Shown in pieces: positions 23,316 through 35,143 of a stretch of 64,000 nucleotides of DNA (position 1 is its first letter; every line of letters begins with the position of its first letter). The translations under genes were made by a program, and so were the position numbers. Under the pieces are notes generated by a model, which was not told where the DNA came from, made no database searches, and saw only the letters and a list, made by a program, of their open reading frames with translations. The stretch is taken from NCBI GenBank assembly GCA_029204225.1, contig MU832256.1, positions 16,732-80,731 of the forward strand, in the 5' to 3' direction. Source of the DNA: Diphasiastrum complanatum. Taxonomy: Eukaryota > Streptophyta > Lycopodiopsida > Lycopodiales > Lycopodiaceae.

Positions 23316-23544
23316 GAAGAACTGTGTGTTGGGTGAGGTTGCGTCGGTGTGCGGGGGTGAGGTGGCCTATTGTCCTTCCTTTTTTATGCTGATGACTTTT
23401 CTGACTTTTGCTCATCAGTCTTTTCTCATTTTGTCTTGTTTTTTTTTTATTGTCTTTTTCAAACAAAAATTAAAAAATATATTAAAAACAAAAAATTTAA
23501 AAACAAATAAAATTGAAAATCAATTAGATCATGCTTGTTAAATT

Positions 23545-24721
23545 GGCAGAGCAGGCTGCCAAAACTTGCGTAATCGGCTGCCATTCACCGGGGTATCAAA
23601 TCGTTTTCCGTCCAAGTGTTCAAGAATTACTTCGGCATAGTTCAGGATTTCATTTACTTTATATGGGCCTTCACCGATAAATTTCAATTTTTTCTTGATC
23701 AGCTTGGTTTTCTACACCAGCTCAAGATCTCCTGCTTTCAGATCCTTTTTGTGCAATCGACGATCGTGTCATGCCTTTCAGTGGGCTTTCTCTACTGCTA
23801 ACGCATGAATTGCCATCAATCGGGTCACATAATTTGTGCAACACTTCATGACGGAGTTGTAAAAACTTATCATCATTTAACCGTTCTGTTGTCGCTATGC
23901 GTAAAGGTAGGATTAAAAATTCAATCGGCATGACAACATCTTGACCATAAACCATTCAAAAGGGTGTTTGATTTGTACTATTTTTGTAAGCAGTTCTGAA
24001 TGCCCATAACGCTGCATACAGTTTATGTTCCCAATCAAACCGACTCGCTTCAACTGTCTTTGTCATAATAGTGCAGAGAATCTTATTGGAAGATTCAGGT
24101 TGGCCATTCCCTCTGGGATAGTAAGGAGTGCTAAATCTGTGTATAACAAAAAAATCTTCCAGTAAACACTTTATTGTTTGATTAACAAAGTGTGTACCCC
24201 GGTCACTGACAATCTCGATCGGACATTCAAATCTGATTATAATATTTTCATAGAGAAACTTGGCCGTAGATTTCGCATCAACAACTTTGACAACTTTGGC
24301 TTCAACCCACTTGGTCATATAATCAGTTGCTACGATAATGTATCGGGCCTGCGATCCTTGCGCGACAGGATGAATAGGACCAACATAATCCAATCCCCAT
24401 TTTTCAAATGGTGCTTGCGATAAAACCGGATGCAAGGGGTTCATAGTTCTGTCTAGTAGGTCGTTGTGCTCGTTGGCAAACATCACATGTCTGAATATAA
24501 GTTTCTGTGTCCTTATGAAGCATAGGCCACCAACAAACTGATTGCAAAAGTTTTCGAACAGTGATATCTGTAGAGAAATGTCCTCCGCCCATGCCATCAT
24601 GTGAAAACATGATCAAATCTGGTATTTCATGCGGTAAAACACATCTATGTAGAATATTGTCTGATCTACGACGATATAATTTTCCTGCAATCAATTGATA
24701 AGGTTGAGTCTTATGAATCAA
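23545..24721 (-). pseudogene. Tat-like gypsy integrase
   Basis: Minus-strand integrase with the normal order of domains. The zinc-binding region includes HDGMGGGHF with WWPMLHKD and CDVCQRAQ (H..H...C..C). The catalytic core shows WGLDYVGPIHP, VSDRGTHFVNQ and GNGQPESSNK, supplying the D, D and E residues. The C-terminal region near 23545-23740 has GEGPYKVNEILNYAEVI and KRFDTPVNGSRLRKFWQ. A frameshift splits the zinc part from the core near 24404-24600, and a TAG lies upstream of the GPY-like segment. The enzyme would insert the element cDNA into the genome. It follows a Tat RNase H and precedes the extra ORF. Confidence 0.85.
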
Positions 24722-25196
24722 TTGCCTCTTCTCTGTACTTTTGTCAAAGAGTCATTCGGTTGTCCTAGCATCAGGTACTCAACAATATCCACTACCCACT
24801 CAAGTACTGCTTCTACATAGAATAATGCAGCATCTGGTAATTCATCATCCACTTCAGTATTAACTGGTGTGGATTCAATTCGCGAAACATGATCGGCTAG
24901 ATAATGTTGCTTTCCCTTTCGAACCACATTTCGAAACTCAAATTCATTCAATAACAGTAACGTCCGTATTGCACGTCTTGTTTACCAAATAAAGCAACGG
25001 CTGGTGATCCGTATAAAATGCAAAGTGCGTTTCCATGAGATAATTACAAAATTTTCGAACAAAAAAATCATGGCCAATGCTTCACGTTCTGTTGTTGAAT
25101 AATACTTCTCCGGATCTGTAAGCTGTCTGCTTGCAAATCGTATAGGATAGTCTTTCTTATAATCACCTAGCTGCGTCAAAATTGATCCAATGGCGT
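24718..25196 (-). pseudogene. Tat-like RNase H fragment
   Basis: Encodes AIGSILTQLGDYKKDYPIRF then ASRQLTDPEKYYSTTEREAL, and further on FRNVVRKGKQHYLADHVSRI with VDDELPDA. These are the RNase H and connection blocks of Tat-type gypsy elements. Frameshifts occur around 24950-25050. The upstream side joins a different gypsy type at about 25196. Confidence 0.75.
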
Positions 25197-26290
25197 GGTA
25201 CACAAACCTTTTTCCTTCAAAACAAGATTCTTTTTCGGATGGAAAAGTCATCCATTCATATCTTTTACCACCAATTGATCACCTTGCAAATCAGTAAACA
25301 ATTGAGAGCCTATGAAAACCCTTTGCCAAATAGGTCCAAAATGAGAATTTTTTTCATAAAGACCTTGAAACGAAAGATAGAAGTCCGTAGTGATTTTAGT
25401 GAACGACAACTCATTCACCTCTCCAATTTGACTCAAAGCATCAGCCAATTAATTTGATGATTTTTTAATATATCTCAAATCAAAGTCGAATTCTTGCATC
25501 AGCTCAGCCCATCGAGCTTTTCGAACCTAAGGTCTTTCTGATTACAAAGATACTTTAATGGTTGGTGATTTGAGCACACTATAAACTGACTACTATATAG
25601 AAAGTGTCTCCACGTCTTCAATGCATGCACCACTACAAAAAGTTCTTTTCTTGAGTAGTATACCTAGTCTAAGCATAAAATAGTTTTTTACTCTCAAAAG
25701 CAACTGGCCTCCCTTCTTGAAGTAGAACTGCACCAACCGCATAATCACTAGCATCCACTTTAACCACGTAAAGTTTATCAGGTATGCTATGACTAATACT
25801 GGTGCTGAGACAATTAGTTTCTTAAGTTTGTTAAAACTTGCATCCAATGTCTCATTCCACACAAGTGGTGGACTAGGCCTACCTTTACGAGTAATAATCC
25901 CCTTTAACACATTGTTGAGAGGTGCAACTAACCTATGGAAGAAAACTGTAAATCCCAAAAATGATTTAAGTTCTCATATTGTTTTAGGAATTGGCCACTC
26001 CATAACTGTTGTTATCTTTTCCTGATCAATCATAATTCCCTTCCAGGATATGACATGACCAAGATATAACAGTTCCTTTTTAAAGAATTCACACTTCGAC
26101 TCTTTAGCATAAATATTCTCATGGTACGTAGATGTTTCTTATGACCAAGAATTCATAATGACCAAACCTTGTCCTAAAACCCGTCTTCGATACATCATCT
26201 CTGGATGAATTCTAATATGATGATAACCATTTCGCAAATCAATCTTAGTGAAGTACCTGGCTCCAAATGGGCCAAGAGCTCCACAACTTT
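25197..26290 (-). pseudogene. Chromovirus-like gypsy RT/RNase H fragment
   Basis: Reading on the minus strand from 26290: RYFTKIDLRNGYHHIRIHPE and TRFGHYEFLV (RT), then HKKHLRTM, KCEFFKKELLYLGHVIS and EKITTVMEWPIPKT (RT thumb), SFLGFTVFFHRLVAPLN and FNKLKKLIVSAPVL, an RNase H with HQPLKYLCNQK, and ADALSQIGEVNE. The RT active-site YxDD block is deleted between HYEFLV and HKKHL. Several stops and shifts are present. After the ADALS block the sequence continues as an integrase N-terminus to FEGKRFVYH and then switches to Tat RNase H, so two unrelated elements are joined here. Confidence 0.75.
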
Positions 26291-26875
26291 CAGTACCACA
26301 CGTAACAATTAACATTATGGATCCAAATTTTGTTCATGAAACTTCCAAGTAATATAGTGGTTGATGCTAGATAAATAAGGCAATGCACAATGTTGCATCT
26401 TTGTGAACACTGAGTACATGGCATATTTTTTTACATGGGGTGTTAAATTTTTTGCGTCTTGGCTAGTAAAGTTCTTTCAAAGGTTACTCGAGTTGTTTGA
26501 GTAATAGATGATTTGAATGAATATTGTTTAGGTGCTTGCTTTTAGGATTTAGGGTTTTGGAGTTGAGCTTTGCTTTGCTTCTTGTGACGTATGCATTGAC
26601 AAAGCTTGAAATTGAATCGCTCACAAATTGGAGCCAATCTCCAGCCTAGAAAAGGGATGAGCATCCACTTTAACATGGTGTATCTAAATTTTACTATGAA
26701 AAGCTCTCATATTGGTACACCTTGCTTTTACTACCAAAAGCTCTCTTATTGGTACACCTTGCACCACTTTGATAGGACCATTTAGTTAGTTAAACCCAAA
26801 TCTGAATATAAGAAAAGACTCTAGCATCATGTAAATTTCACACATCCTTCCAAGGAAAACCAGCAAAAAAATTAC
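26291..26875. other. Promoter-side spacer of the plastid-type gene, with a 37-bp tandem repeat
   Basis: No coding signal. ACTA..AAAAGCTCTC.TATTGGTACACCTTGC occurs twice in tandem (about 26693 and 26730). Confidence 0.5.
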
Positions 26876-26918
26876 CTACGCTTTGCTTATTTGTAAAATA
26901 GCTTCAATCCTGACCACG

Positions 26919-26924
26919 CACGTG
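26919..26924 (+). promoter_or_regulatory. G-box core CACGTG
   Basis: A perfect CACGTG lies 18 bases before the ATG of the plastid-type gene. bZIP and bHLH factors bind this core in many light-regulated plant genes. Here it probably falls in the 5' UTR, so its role is uncertain. Confidence 0.3.
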
Positions 26925-26941
26925 AAAGGATTGGAAGAGGG

Positions 26942-27661
26942 ATGGCGATGGCGATGAGCTCTCATGCTACCGGCTCGTCGTCGACAATGGCGGTTTTCGT
27001 TGCGTCCAAATCGTCGATCCTCTCCACCACTTCTTGTCCAGCAATCCATCCGGCCAGAAAATGCTGCTTCAGCCATGTATCCACATGCCGTGATATCATC
27101 TGTCCAAGGCGAACAGCTCCGCAATTCAGCTTTTGGGCGTCGTTATTCACCAGCTCTCTTCTAGCTCTCAGATCAGCTCCTCATGCAATGAAACGGGCCA
27201 GAGCTGCTCGTTTGACTCTGCCTGCTGGCCATGGATACTCGCGGTATAACCTAACACATGGTTTTCATTCTGTAGTGGCGAAGCTTCAGGACGAGAATCA
27301 GCAGGGCGTCGGGGCAGCAGAAACTGCAGCGATTGCAGGCGGTTTGATTGCAATTCCTGTGGTTGCTTGGTCCCTTTACACGCTGAAGACGACTGGATGC
27401 GGGTTGCCACCAGGTCCCGGAGGAGCCATTGGAGCTTTGGAAGGGGTGAGCTATCTTGTCATCCTTGGGTTGATTGGATGGAGTATCTACACCAAGGTGA
27501 AGACAGGATCGGGATTGCCCAGTGGGCCTTTCGGTCTGCTAGGTGCAGTGGAAGGGTTATCCTTTCTGACAGTGCTAGGGATCGGGTTGGTGTTCGGGTT
27601 GCAGTACCTAGACTATGGTTACATTCCAGGGCCTGTTCCTGGAGAGCAATGCTTCGGCTGA
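26942..27661 (+). CDS. Probable chloroplast-targeted three-helix membrane protein
   Basis: An intact, intronless 239-residue protein. Residues 1 to about 110 are rich in Ser, Ala, Arg and Thr and poor in acidic residues, typical of a chloroplast transit peptide. The mature part has three hydrophobic segments (about 128-148, 169-185, 206-223). Two adjacent repeats (about 150-187 and 188-226) share GLPxGPxGxxGAxEGxSxL, and the C-terminus is PGPVPGEQCFG. This layout resembles an uncharacterised plastid membrane protein family of plants; I do not know its function. Location in the envelope or thylakoid is inferred. The ATG was chosen as the first of three near-tandem Met codons (MAMAM). Its balanced base composition and lack of stops set it apart from the decayed elements around it. 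A complete single-exon frame could also mean a young retrocopy. Confidence 0.8.
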   Translation: MAMAMSSHATGSSSTMAVFVASKSSILSTTSCPAIHPARKCCFSHVSTCRDIICPRRTAPQFSFWASLFTSSLLALRSAPHAMKRARAARLTLPAGHGYSRYNLTHGFHSVVAKLQDENQQGVGAAETAAIAGGLIAIPVVAWSLYTLKTTGCGLPPGPGGAIGALEGVSYLVILGLIGWSIYTKVKTGSGLPSGPFGLLGAVEGLSFLTVLGIGLVFGLQYLDYGYIPGPVPGEQCFG

Positions 27662-28399
27662 GTACAACTGCAACAGTGCAGGAAATTGAGTTGACTGACA
27701 CTCAAAAAGCTGGATCAAAAGATATGTTCGATTTGTTTGTACATCCTTATTATCACTGGATCAATTTTTGATGGGAAAGTAGGCTCCGGATTCATTTCTT
27801 CAACAAACCTGAGCAGATATGAAAAGAAATATGAGGTTGAAGCCCGAAAGACACAGGAAAGGTATCTTATTTTCCACATAATTAACCAGAAAGGAGTGTA
27901 ACTGCAGCTTTCTATTCTAAATTTCAGCTATTGCTATACAAGGGTAAGCTATTTTACTTATCTCCTCTTTTGGAATTGCCAATTGGCTAAGACACAATAT
28001 CTTCAATGTTGGTAGATTCAGAGTTGGAATGAGCTGTTTTTCTCTCAGTCAAGAAGCAAAGTAGCCTCTAACAGGTTCTTTATATCAACTAGCTTTCAGA
28101 TAACAAGATTAAAGGATTTGAAATGTCGTAAAAAATTTAATTAATTTTTTTTTCGATCAAATAGTAATTCAGTTTCTAGCATGTTCCGTATAGTAACTGG
28201 TTTAGGGATAAATAATTCATAAAGATCACCCTAGGTTATGTTCTCTTGAAAGAGGACATACTTTTGAGAACCTTACATCAGCTTGTCACATCCATATGCC
28301 CCACTTAATATACAGAATAGGTTACACGAAAAACTAATTATATATGCTTAATAGATAAATATCTTGTGATGCTTGTTAAGAGTAGTAGCACGCACGTAT
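27662..28399. other. 3' flank of the plastid-type gene
   Basis: Presumed 3' UTR and spacer. No clear canonical AATAAA stands out close to the stop codon. Nothing else recognised. Confidence 0.4.
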
Positions 28400-28625
28400 A
28401 GTATACTTAATATCCAGATCACTTTGTTTCATTAGTCTTTATCTAGATTTTGGTGTGCATGTTTAACCAATCTCATTCATTAGATTGATTACTGTAATGA
28501 CATTATAGTAGTAGAGATGTATCCATTAATTCAGGCGTTCCCATATATTGCTTTTTGATTGGATTTACTTTCACTTGCATAAATAGTCCTCCCCCTTGTG
28601 GATATATGTGATTCAAGTGCATTAA
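28400..28625 (+). repeat. Left copy of a diverged direct repeat
   Basis: From GTATACTTAATATCCAG to GATTCAAGTGCATT this segment matches 37604-37853 in the same orientation, with substitutions and one insertion of about 30 bases in the right copy. Shared blocks include TCTTTATCTAGATTTTGGT, CAATCTCATTCATTAGATTG and AGTCCTCCCCCTTGTGGAT. It may be a dispersed repeat or part of a local duplication enclosing the nested transposons. Confidence 0.8.
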
Positions 28626-28639
28626 TTTCTTTTTTTTAA

Positions 28640-28664
28640 AGAACAAATAAATAAATATAATTTA

Positions 28665-28697
<33 letters not shown>

Positions 28698-28698
28698 A
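28640..28698. repeat. AT microsatellite at the left edge of the hAT block
   Basis: A (TA)n tract (mainly 28662-28698) precedes the abrupt change to GC-rich transposon-end DNA. Confidence 0.85.
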
Positions 28699-28699
28699 T

Positions 28700-28830
28700 A
28701 TCAGACATGAGGGTCCCGGTCGAAATGCCCGCGTCCGACCCCCGGACGCGCGGTGGGACGCGTCCTTTTTTTATTTTATGTTTTTTTAATTTTTTTGACT
28801 GGACGCGTACGCGTCCGGCCCCCGGACGTG
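28700..28830. repeat. GC-rich subterminal palindromes of the hAT-type element
   Basis: The motif GGACGCG/CGCGTCC recurs within about 80 bases: a GCGTCCG..CGGACGC hairpin near 28730, GGACGCGTCC near 28756, and the perfect 16-bp palindrome GGACGCGTACGCGTCC near 28801, followed by CGGCCCCCGGACG. Repeated short motifs next to an element end are where hAT and CACTA transposases commonly bind. The exact terminus is not resolved, though CAGACATGAGGG after the AT tract is a candidate. Confidence 0.55.
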
Positions 28831-28910
28831 TTTAATTAAAAAAAAACAAACAAAAGGCGCGGGCCCTCTGGATTGTTCCGCAGAAGCCCCAGGGCAGAGA
28901 AAGAGGGCGG

Positions 28911-30790
<1,880 letters not shown>

Positions 30791-30849
30791 GTAAGCTGCT
30801 ACTTATTTTTTGGCTCGTTCAAGATGCTTTTTTATTTTTTGCTCTTTAT

Positions 30850-32567
30850 GATGTGTGGATCGACCCCACGAACAAGAAATGTTCGAGCAGCGACGTAACG
30901 AACCTTGAAGGTCAACAAGACAAAGAAGACCTCCAGACCGCTATTCTGACAATTTTCAATGGAGCGAAGACACGCAGTTCGAGTACTGCAGCTTCATAGA
31001 AGAGCTAGCAACATACCAAGAAGCTATCCAGAGTTAAGAGGGAGAATTCTGGAAGCAGGCAATGTCAGAGGAGATCGAGTCGATGAGGCAAAACGAGGCA
31101 TGGACATTAGAGCCACTACCCAGAAAACAGAAAAATAGTCAACTACAAGTGGGTGTACAAGAAAAAGCTAAAATCATATGGCACTATTGACCGCTACAAG
31201 GCAAGGCTTGTCGCAAAGGGCTACACGCAGAGATATGGTGTCGACTATTTCGACACATATTCACCCATGGTGAAGATGGCAAGCATAAGGCTCCTCCTTG
31301 CATACGCCACACAGTATAATCTGGAAATTCACCAGATTGACGTGAAAACAGTCTTTCTCCACGAAGATCTAGAGGAGGAAATTTTCATGAAGCAACCTGA
31401 AGGCTATGAAGACCCTGACAACAGACAATATGTCTGTTGATTGCAGAGATGCATCTACGGTCTAAAACGGGCATCACAAGCCTAGTACAAAAAGCTTGAT
31501 GGTCTTCTGAAGTCTCTAGACTTCAACCCTACTCAATCAGACTGTAATGTCTACATCAAAAGAGTAGGAAAGGATTTTGTGATACTGACCATTTTCGTGG
31601 ATGATTCGTTGATGATAGAAAATTCCTTGATGCTGATCAAAGACACGAAGAGTCAGATTTCTGAAAGCTACGAAATTACAGATCTTGGAGAAGCAACAAA
31701 ATGCCTAGGGCTGGAAATCAGAAGAGATCGAACAAATGGCGAAATGCACTTGAGTCAGTCAATACGCTAGAAAAGTGTTGAAGCAGTACCACATGATGGA
31801 TTGCAAAGAGAAAGCCACACCAATGATAGCTGCAACCAAGCTCACGAAACAGGATTGCCCAAGAGGAAGAACAAAAGATGGCAGGAATACCCTACCAGAA
31901 CTTAATCGGGAGTCTGATGTACTTGACAACCGGATCTGGCCTGCTCTGTTTACGCATTCAGCCAATTCTGTTCCAATCTTGGTCTAGCACATTGGAAAAT
32001 GGCCAAACGAATTCTACAATATCTGAAGGGTACCCAGAGTATTGGATTAACCTACAGAGTTAGAAACGAGGAGAAAGGAGCTGCATCACTACAGTGATGC
32101 GAACTGGGCGAGTTGCAAGAATGACAGCAAGTCCATTACTGGAGGATCTACAATAGCATGCGGAGCTGCAATCAGCTGGATATGCAAAAAGCAAACCCTG
32201 GTAGCTCAATCCTCTTGCGAAGCTGAGTATGTCGCAGCCTCGAAAGTGGCGAATGAGGTAGTGTGGCTGCGGATGATGTTGGAGGCAATCGGGATACCAC
32301 AAGAGGGGCCAAGCACGATGATGATGGACTCCCAGAGTGCCATCTATCTGTCCCAGGATCCTGTCTTCCATTCAAAGACGAAGCACATTCCTCTGAAGTA
32401 CCATCACATTCGAGATTTGATCTCGAAAGGAGAGCTTCAGGTCCAGTTCATAAAATTAGAAAGTATGATTGCAGATCTCCTCACGAAACCGCTCGACAAG
32501 CCACTCTTTACCAAGCAAAGAGAGACAATTGGATTGAACGAACAAAGCTGCAAGGTTCAAGAGGGAG
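30850..32567 (+). pseudogene. Copia reverse transcriptase/RNase H fragment inside the hAT gene
   Basis: Plus-strand copia pol C-terminal half. RT blocks: FWKQAMSEEIESMRQNEAW, YKARLVAKGYTQRYGVDYFD, QIDVKTVFLHEDLEEEIFMK and the active site TIFVDDSLM (near 31600). RNase H blocks: YLSQDPVFHSKTKHIPLKYH and MIADLLTKPLDK, with the metal-binding MMDSQSAI. At least three in-frame stops (near 31020, 31438 and 31768) and several frameshifts make it inactive. No 5' LTR, gag or integrase is present. It ends at a polypurine tract (AAGAGGGAG) and an LTR. Confidence 0.85.
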
Positions 32568-33307
32568 TGTCAGAAATGGTGAACTCCTGCAACTTTGTCG
32601 CAGCACGAACAAGACACGAGGGTCGAACAAGAACAATTCGTGACAGTCGACGTGTCTTTGACTTGAAGCACGAACGATTCGCAAATCAATCGCGAATCGT
32701 AAACACACCTCCAGGACCACAAAACAAAAAGAACGAAACAAACGAAGAGAAATCCTTCGTGCTGCCAGTTGCCAGCTCAACGGTAGCAACGACGGAGACT
32801 AACTAACTAGTTGATTAGCGTTAACTAGTCTTGTGATTCTACGTTTAGCTATCTTGTAAATTCCACACAGTGGAGGTATAAACGATCCTCTCTGGATCAT
32901 AACCAAAAAAAAGAGAAAAAAAAAAGAGACAGTGAATACAGAGATCTGTAAGAAACAGAGAGAGACGTAGCGAATAAAGTAAGAAAGAAAAATACCATAG
33001 CTGTGCATGAAAGTCTGCCAACGAGTAAAACACAACGAAAGAGCAGAGAGTCAATCTGCCAACGAGCGAGACACTGATGATCTTGCTCTAAAACCAAACT
33101 GACAATATAATCTCTCTATTTCGTGTATCTCTTGGCCTTGTGCTGTGTCTCTTGATTGTTAGAATAAAACATGTTCTGTGATGCGTAGTCGAGTGTCTGG
33201 GATCCCGTAAGAGCTTCCGCACGAAAAGAAAATTCAAAGACAGAAAATTGTTCGCGAATCAGAATAGAGGACGAACACGAAACAAGAAAGAAAAAGCTTC
33301 CGCCACA
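32568..33307 (+). repeat. 3' LTR of the copia fragment
   Basis: Begins TGTCAGAAATGGTG directly after the polypurine tract AAGAGGGAG and contains a TATA-like TATAAACG (near 32876) and AATAAAG (near 32974). The end at about 33307 (...CCGCCACA) is inferred from a CA dinucleotide and the return of other sequence, not from a second LTR. Confidence 0.5.
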
Positions 33308-33477
33308 ATGCAATGACCGACGCATCTCGGAGAGCATGAGGGCAGGAGGCGCACGCGCCCTACTGCTGTAGGTATATTTCGTTGCTCTATAGTTTTGCTT
33401 TCGTATTGGTTTAAGACATTCAGTTTAATGCCCTCACGGTTGCTTTGGCTATTCTCACGAATGATTGACTTCTGCAG

Positions 33478-33795
33478 GTCAATCCCGATGAGTGCGTGGT
33501 TGCAGCGGCCGATGATGAGCCAGAGCCAAAGGTTGATCCAGATGATGCCGCTCGGTGTGCTCTGCGGGGTGATCCCGAGGATGATGCCGATGCCGATGCC
33601 GATGCCGATGAGGCCACCTCCCTCCCTGTTGACGTTCCATTGCCCTCCTCTGATGATGGGCCCACATATGATTCAGACGAGACGGTCGACCTTGCAGGAG
33701 ATGGTCCACGTGCCCCACCCAGTACTCTCGCATCACGCCCCCTTTCAGATGATGGCTGGTCAGAGTTTGCGAGGGAGATAGAGGCTGCTGCCTAG
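33478..33795 (+). CDS. Probable last exon of the hAT-type transposase gene
   Basis: Preceded by TTGACTTCTGCAG|GTCAAT, a good acceptor, and open in phase 0: VNPDECVVAAADDEPEPKVD, then an Asp-Ala run made by GATGCC repeats, an acidic Pro/Ser-rich stretch and FAREIEAAA. Reading past the TAG at 33793 gives a basic Gln/Arg/Ser-rich tail (RQIAQRRL...SPRGRGR), so the stop may be a decayed CAG. An acidic then basic tail would suit the C-terminus of the transposase at 29388-30790. Composition (GC-rich) matches those exons. No conserved domain is present, so the assignment rests on position and splice site. Confidence 0.45.
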   Translation, partial: VNPDECVVAAADDEPEPKVDPDDAARCALRGDPEDDADADADADEATSLPVDVPLPSSDDGPTYDSDETVDLAGDGPRAPPSTLASRPLSDDGWSEFAREIEAAA

Positions 33796-33875
33796 AGACA
33801 GATAGCACAGAGACGACTCATAGCATCACAGACAGACAGTTCTTCCCAGAGATCCCCCCGTGGCAGAGGGAGAGT

Positions 33876-34231
33876 GTTACGAGCTCGTAACACTGTCGAA
33901 CCCTAGAGAACACAGATAGGTCAGATACCACAGTCAGGGTCGTGTCCAGCGTACATGACCAACAGGGCAAGACAGTGTGAGTAGTGTGTCCCAGCACGGT
34001 CCATAGCCATGGCGGACCTAACATAGCCTAGGGACCCTGTCAGCAGGATAGGGCCCCCAGTTAGGTCCCGACGTGCAGTCGGCCACGTCAGTGCCACGTG
34101 GCCGACACTTGGCAGTAACATGCTACCAGTCCTCACACTGGGCTAGGAGGGGCTTACTCTATATCAGGGAGTAGGCAAGGTTGGGTGGATCAGTTAGTGT
34201 TTGCCCTACTGTGGTGTTAGGATCTATTACA
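33876..34231 (+). repeat. 5' LTR of a gypsy element, starting with an 18-bp palindrome
   Basis: Starts TGTTACGAGCTCGTAACA, a perfect palindrome (33876-33893), and ends ATCTATTACA at 34231, one base before the iMet primer-binding site TGGTATCAGAGCC (34233-34245). Length 356 bp. It has a CTCTATATCAGGG promoter-like patch near 34160. A purine-rich GGCAGAGGGAGAG immediately before it mimics a polypurine tract, so a role as a shared LTR between two tandem elements cannot be excluded. Confidence 0.75.
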
Positions 34232-35143
34232 CTGGTATCAGAGCCATCTCCATCCTAGGGAGTTTAGGAGCAGCAGTAGAGAAAGCTATCAGAAGATAGG
34301 AAAGATCTAGGAGATTCTCAGAAAAGAATACAAGAAGAGAATCGCTGTAGTTGCAGCCCTCAAACCCTTGAAATTCATTGAGAATTTACAGTTCTAGGAA
34401 GTAAAATTCTTATCTAGGTAAGTTGCTGGACAGGTAGCAATCTATCTCTATTTTCAGGGATCTGATTGTAATTTTCAGAAAGGAATTTCAGTAGAGCTGA
34501 GCGGATTCTGGGAAGGAAGGATAGTACTGGTCCATCGTTGTAGAAACAGCAAGCTACCTCTGAATTTCCAGAAGAATCTGAGAAATTTTGAGGGGATTTC
34601 AGAGCACATTTCCCTAGCAGGGCCAGCGTTGGACAGGGTAGTGAAAAAGTTAAATTTCATCCTTGTTTTTTGAGAATTCTCAGGAGCTTCAAACTTACTT
34701 GCTACAGACCAGCGACTTACAGGCTGAGATTAAATCAGAGATCCAAGGTGATTTCAGAGCTGTAAATTGGACAAATCAGACCAACTTAGATGTTGTCAGA
34801 TCAACGAGGGTAGGCAGCTTTCAATTTCAGAAAGTTCTATACTTTTCAAGGTCCTTTGCCTCCGTTTTTGGAGCCCCACGTCTGCAATCAGAGCAGTGAG
34901 CAACTCTACTCAAGACACCAGAAATCTTGGTGCTATTTTGGAGCCATAAACAGGGACTTTCCGAGACAGCAGGTTTGAAATTCTGGGTGGAAGAGCTGAG
35001 AGGGTTCCTTTTCGTAATTTCTTTGGAAGTACAGTCCTCAGAAACAGCTAAGTCATCTTTCCTTTCCCTTGTACAGTTGTAAATTAGTCTTTTAGAGTTT
35101 TTTTTCCTTCAGAAGTTAAGGTAGCTCTCTTTCAGTTCCGAAT
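34232..35143 (+). mobile_element. Gypsy PBS and leader
   Basis: Primer-binding site followed by about 0.9 kb of untranslated leader. No frame with protein character. The same family's leader and gag shard are seen on the minus strand at 1796-2300. Confidence 0.7.

Noticed and set aside
27367-27771. 134-codon frame overlapping the plastid-type gene
   Set aside because: Shadow frame; the overlapping 239-codon frame carries the transit peptide, helices and internal repeat.
33395-33808. Met/Pro-rich and His/Arg-rich frames over the GATGCC repeat
   Set aside because: Other-frame readings of the Asp-Ala repeat in the probable last exon.
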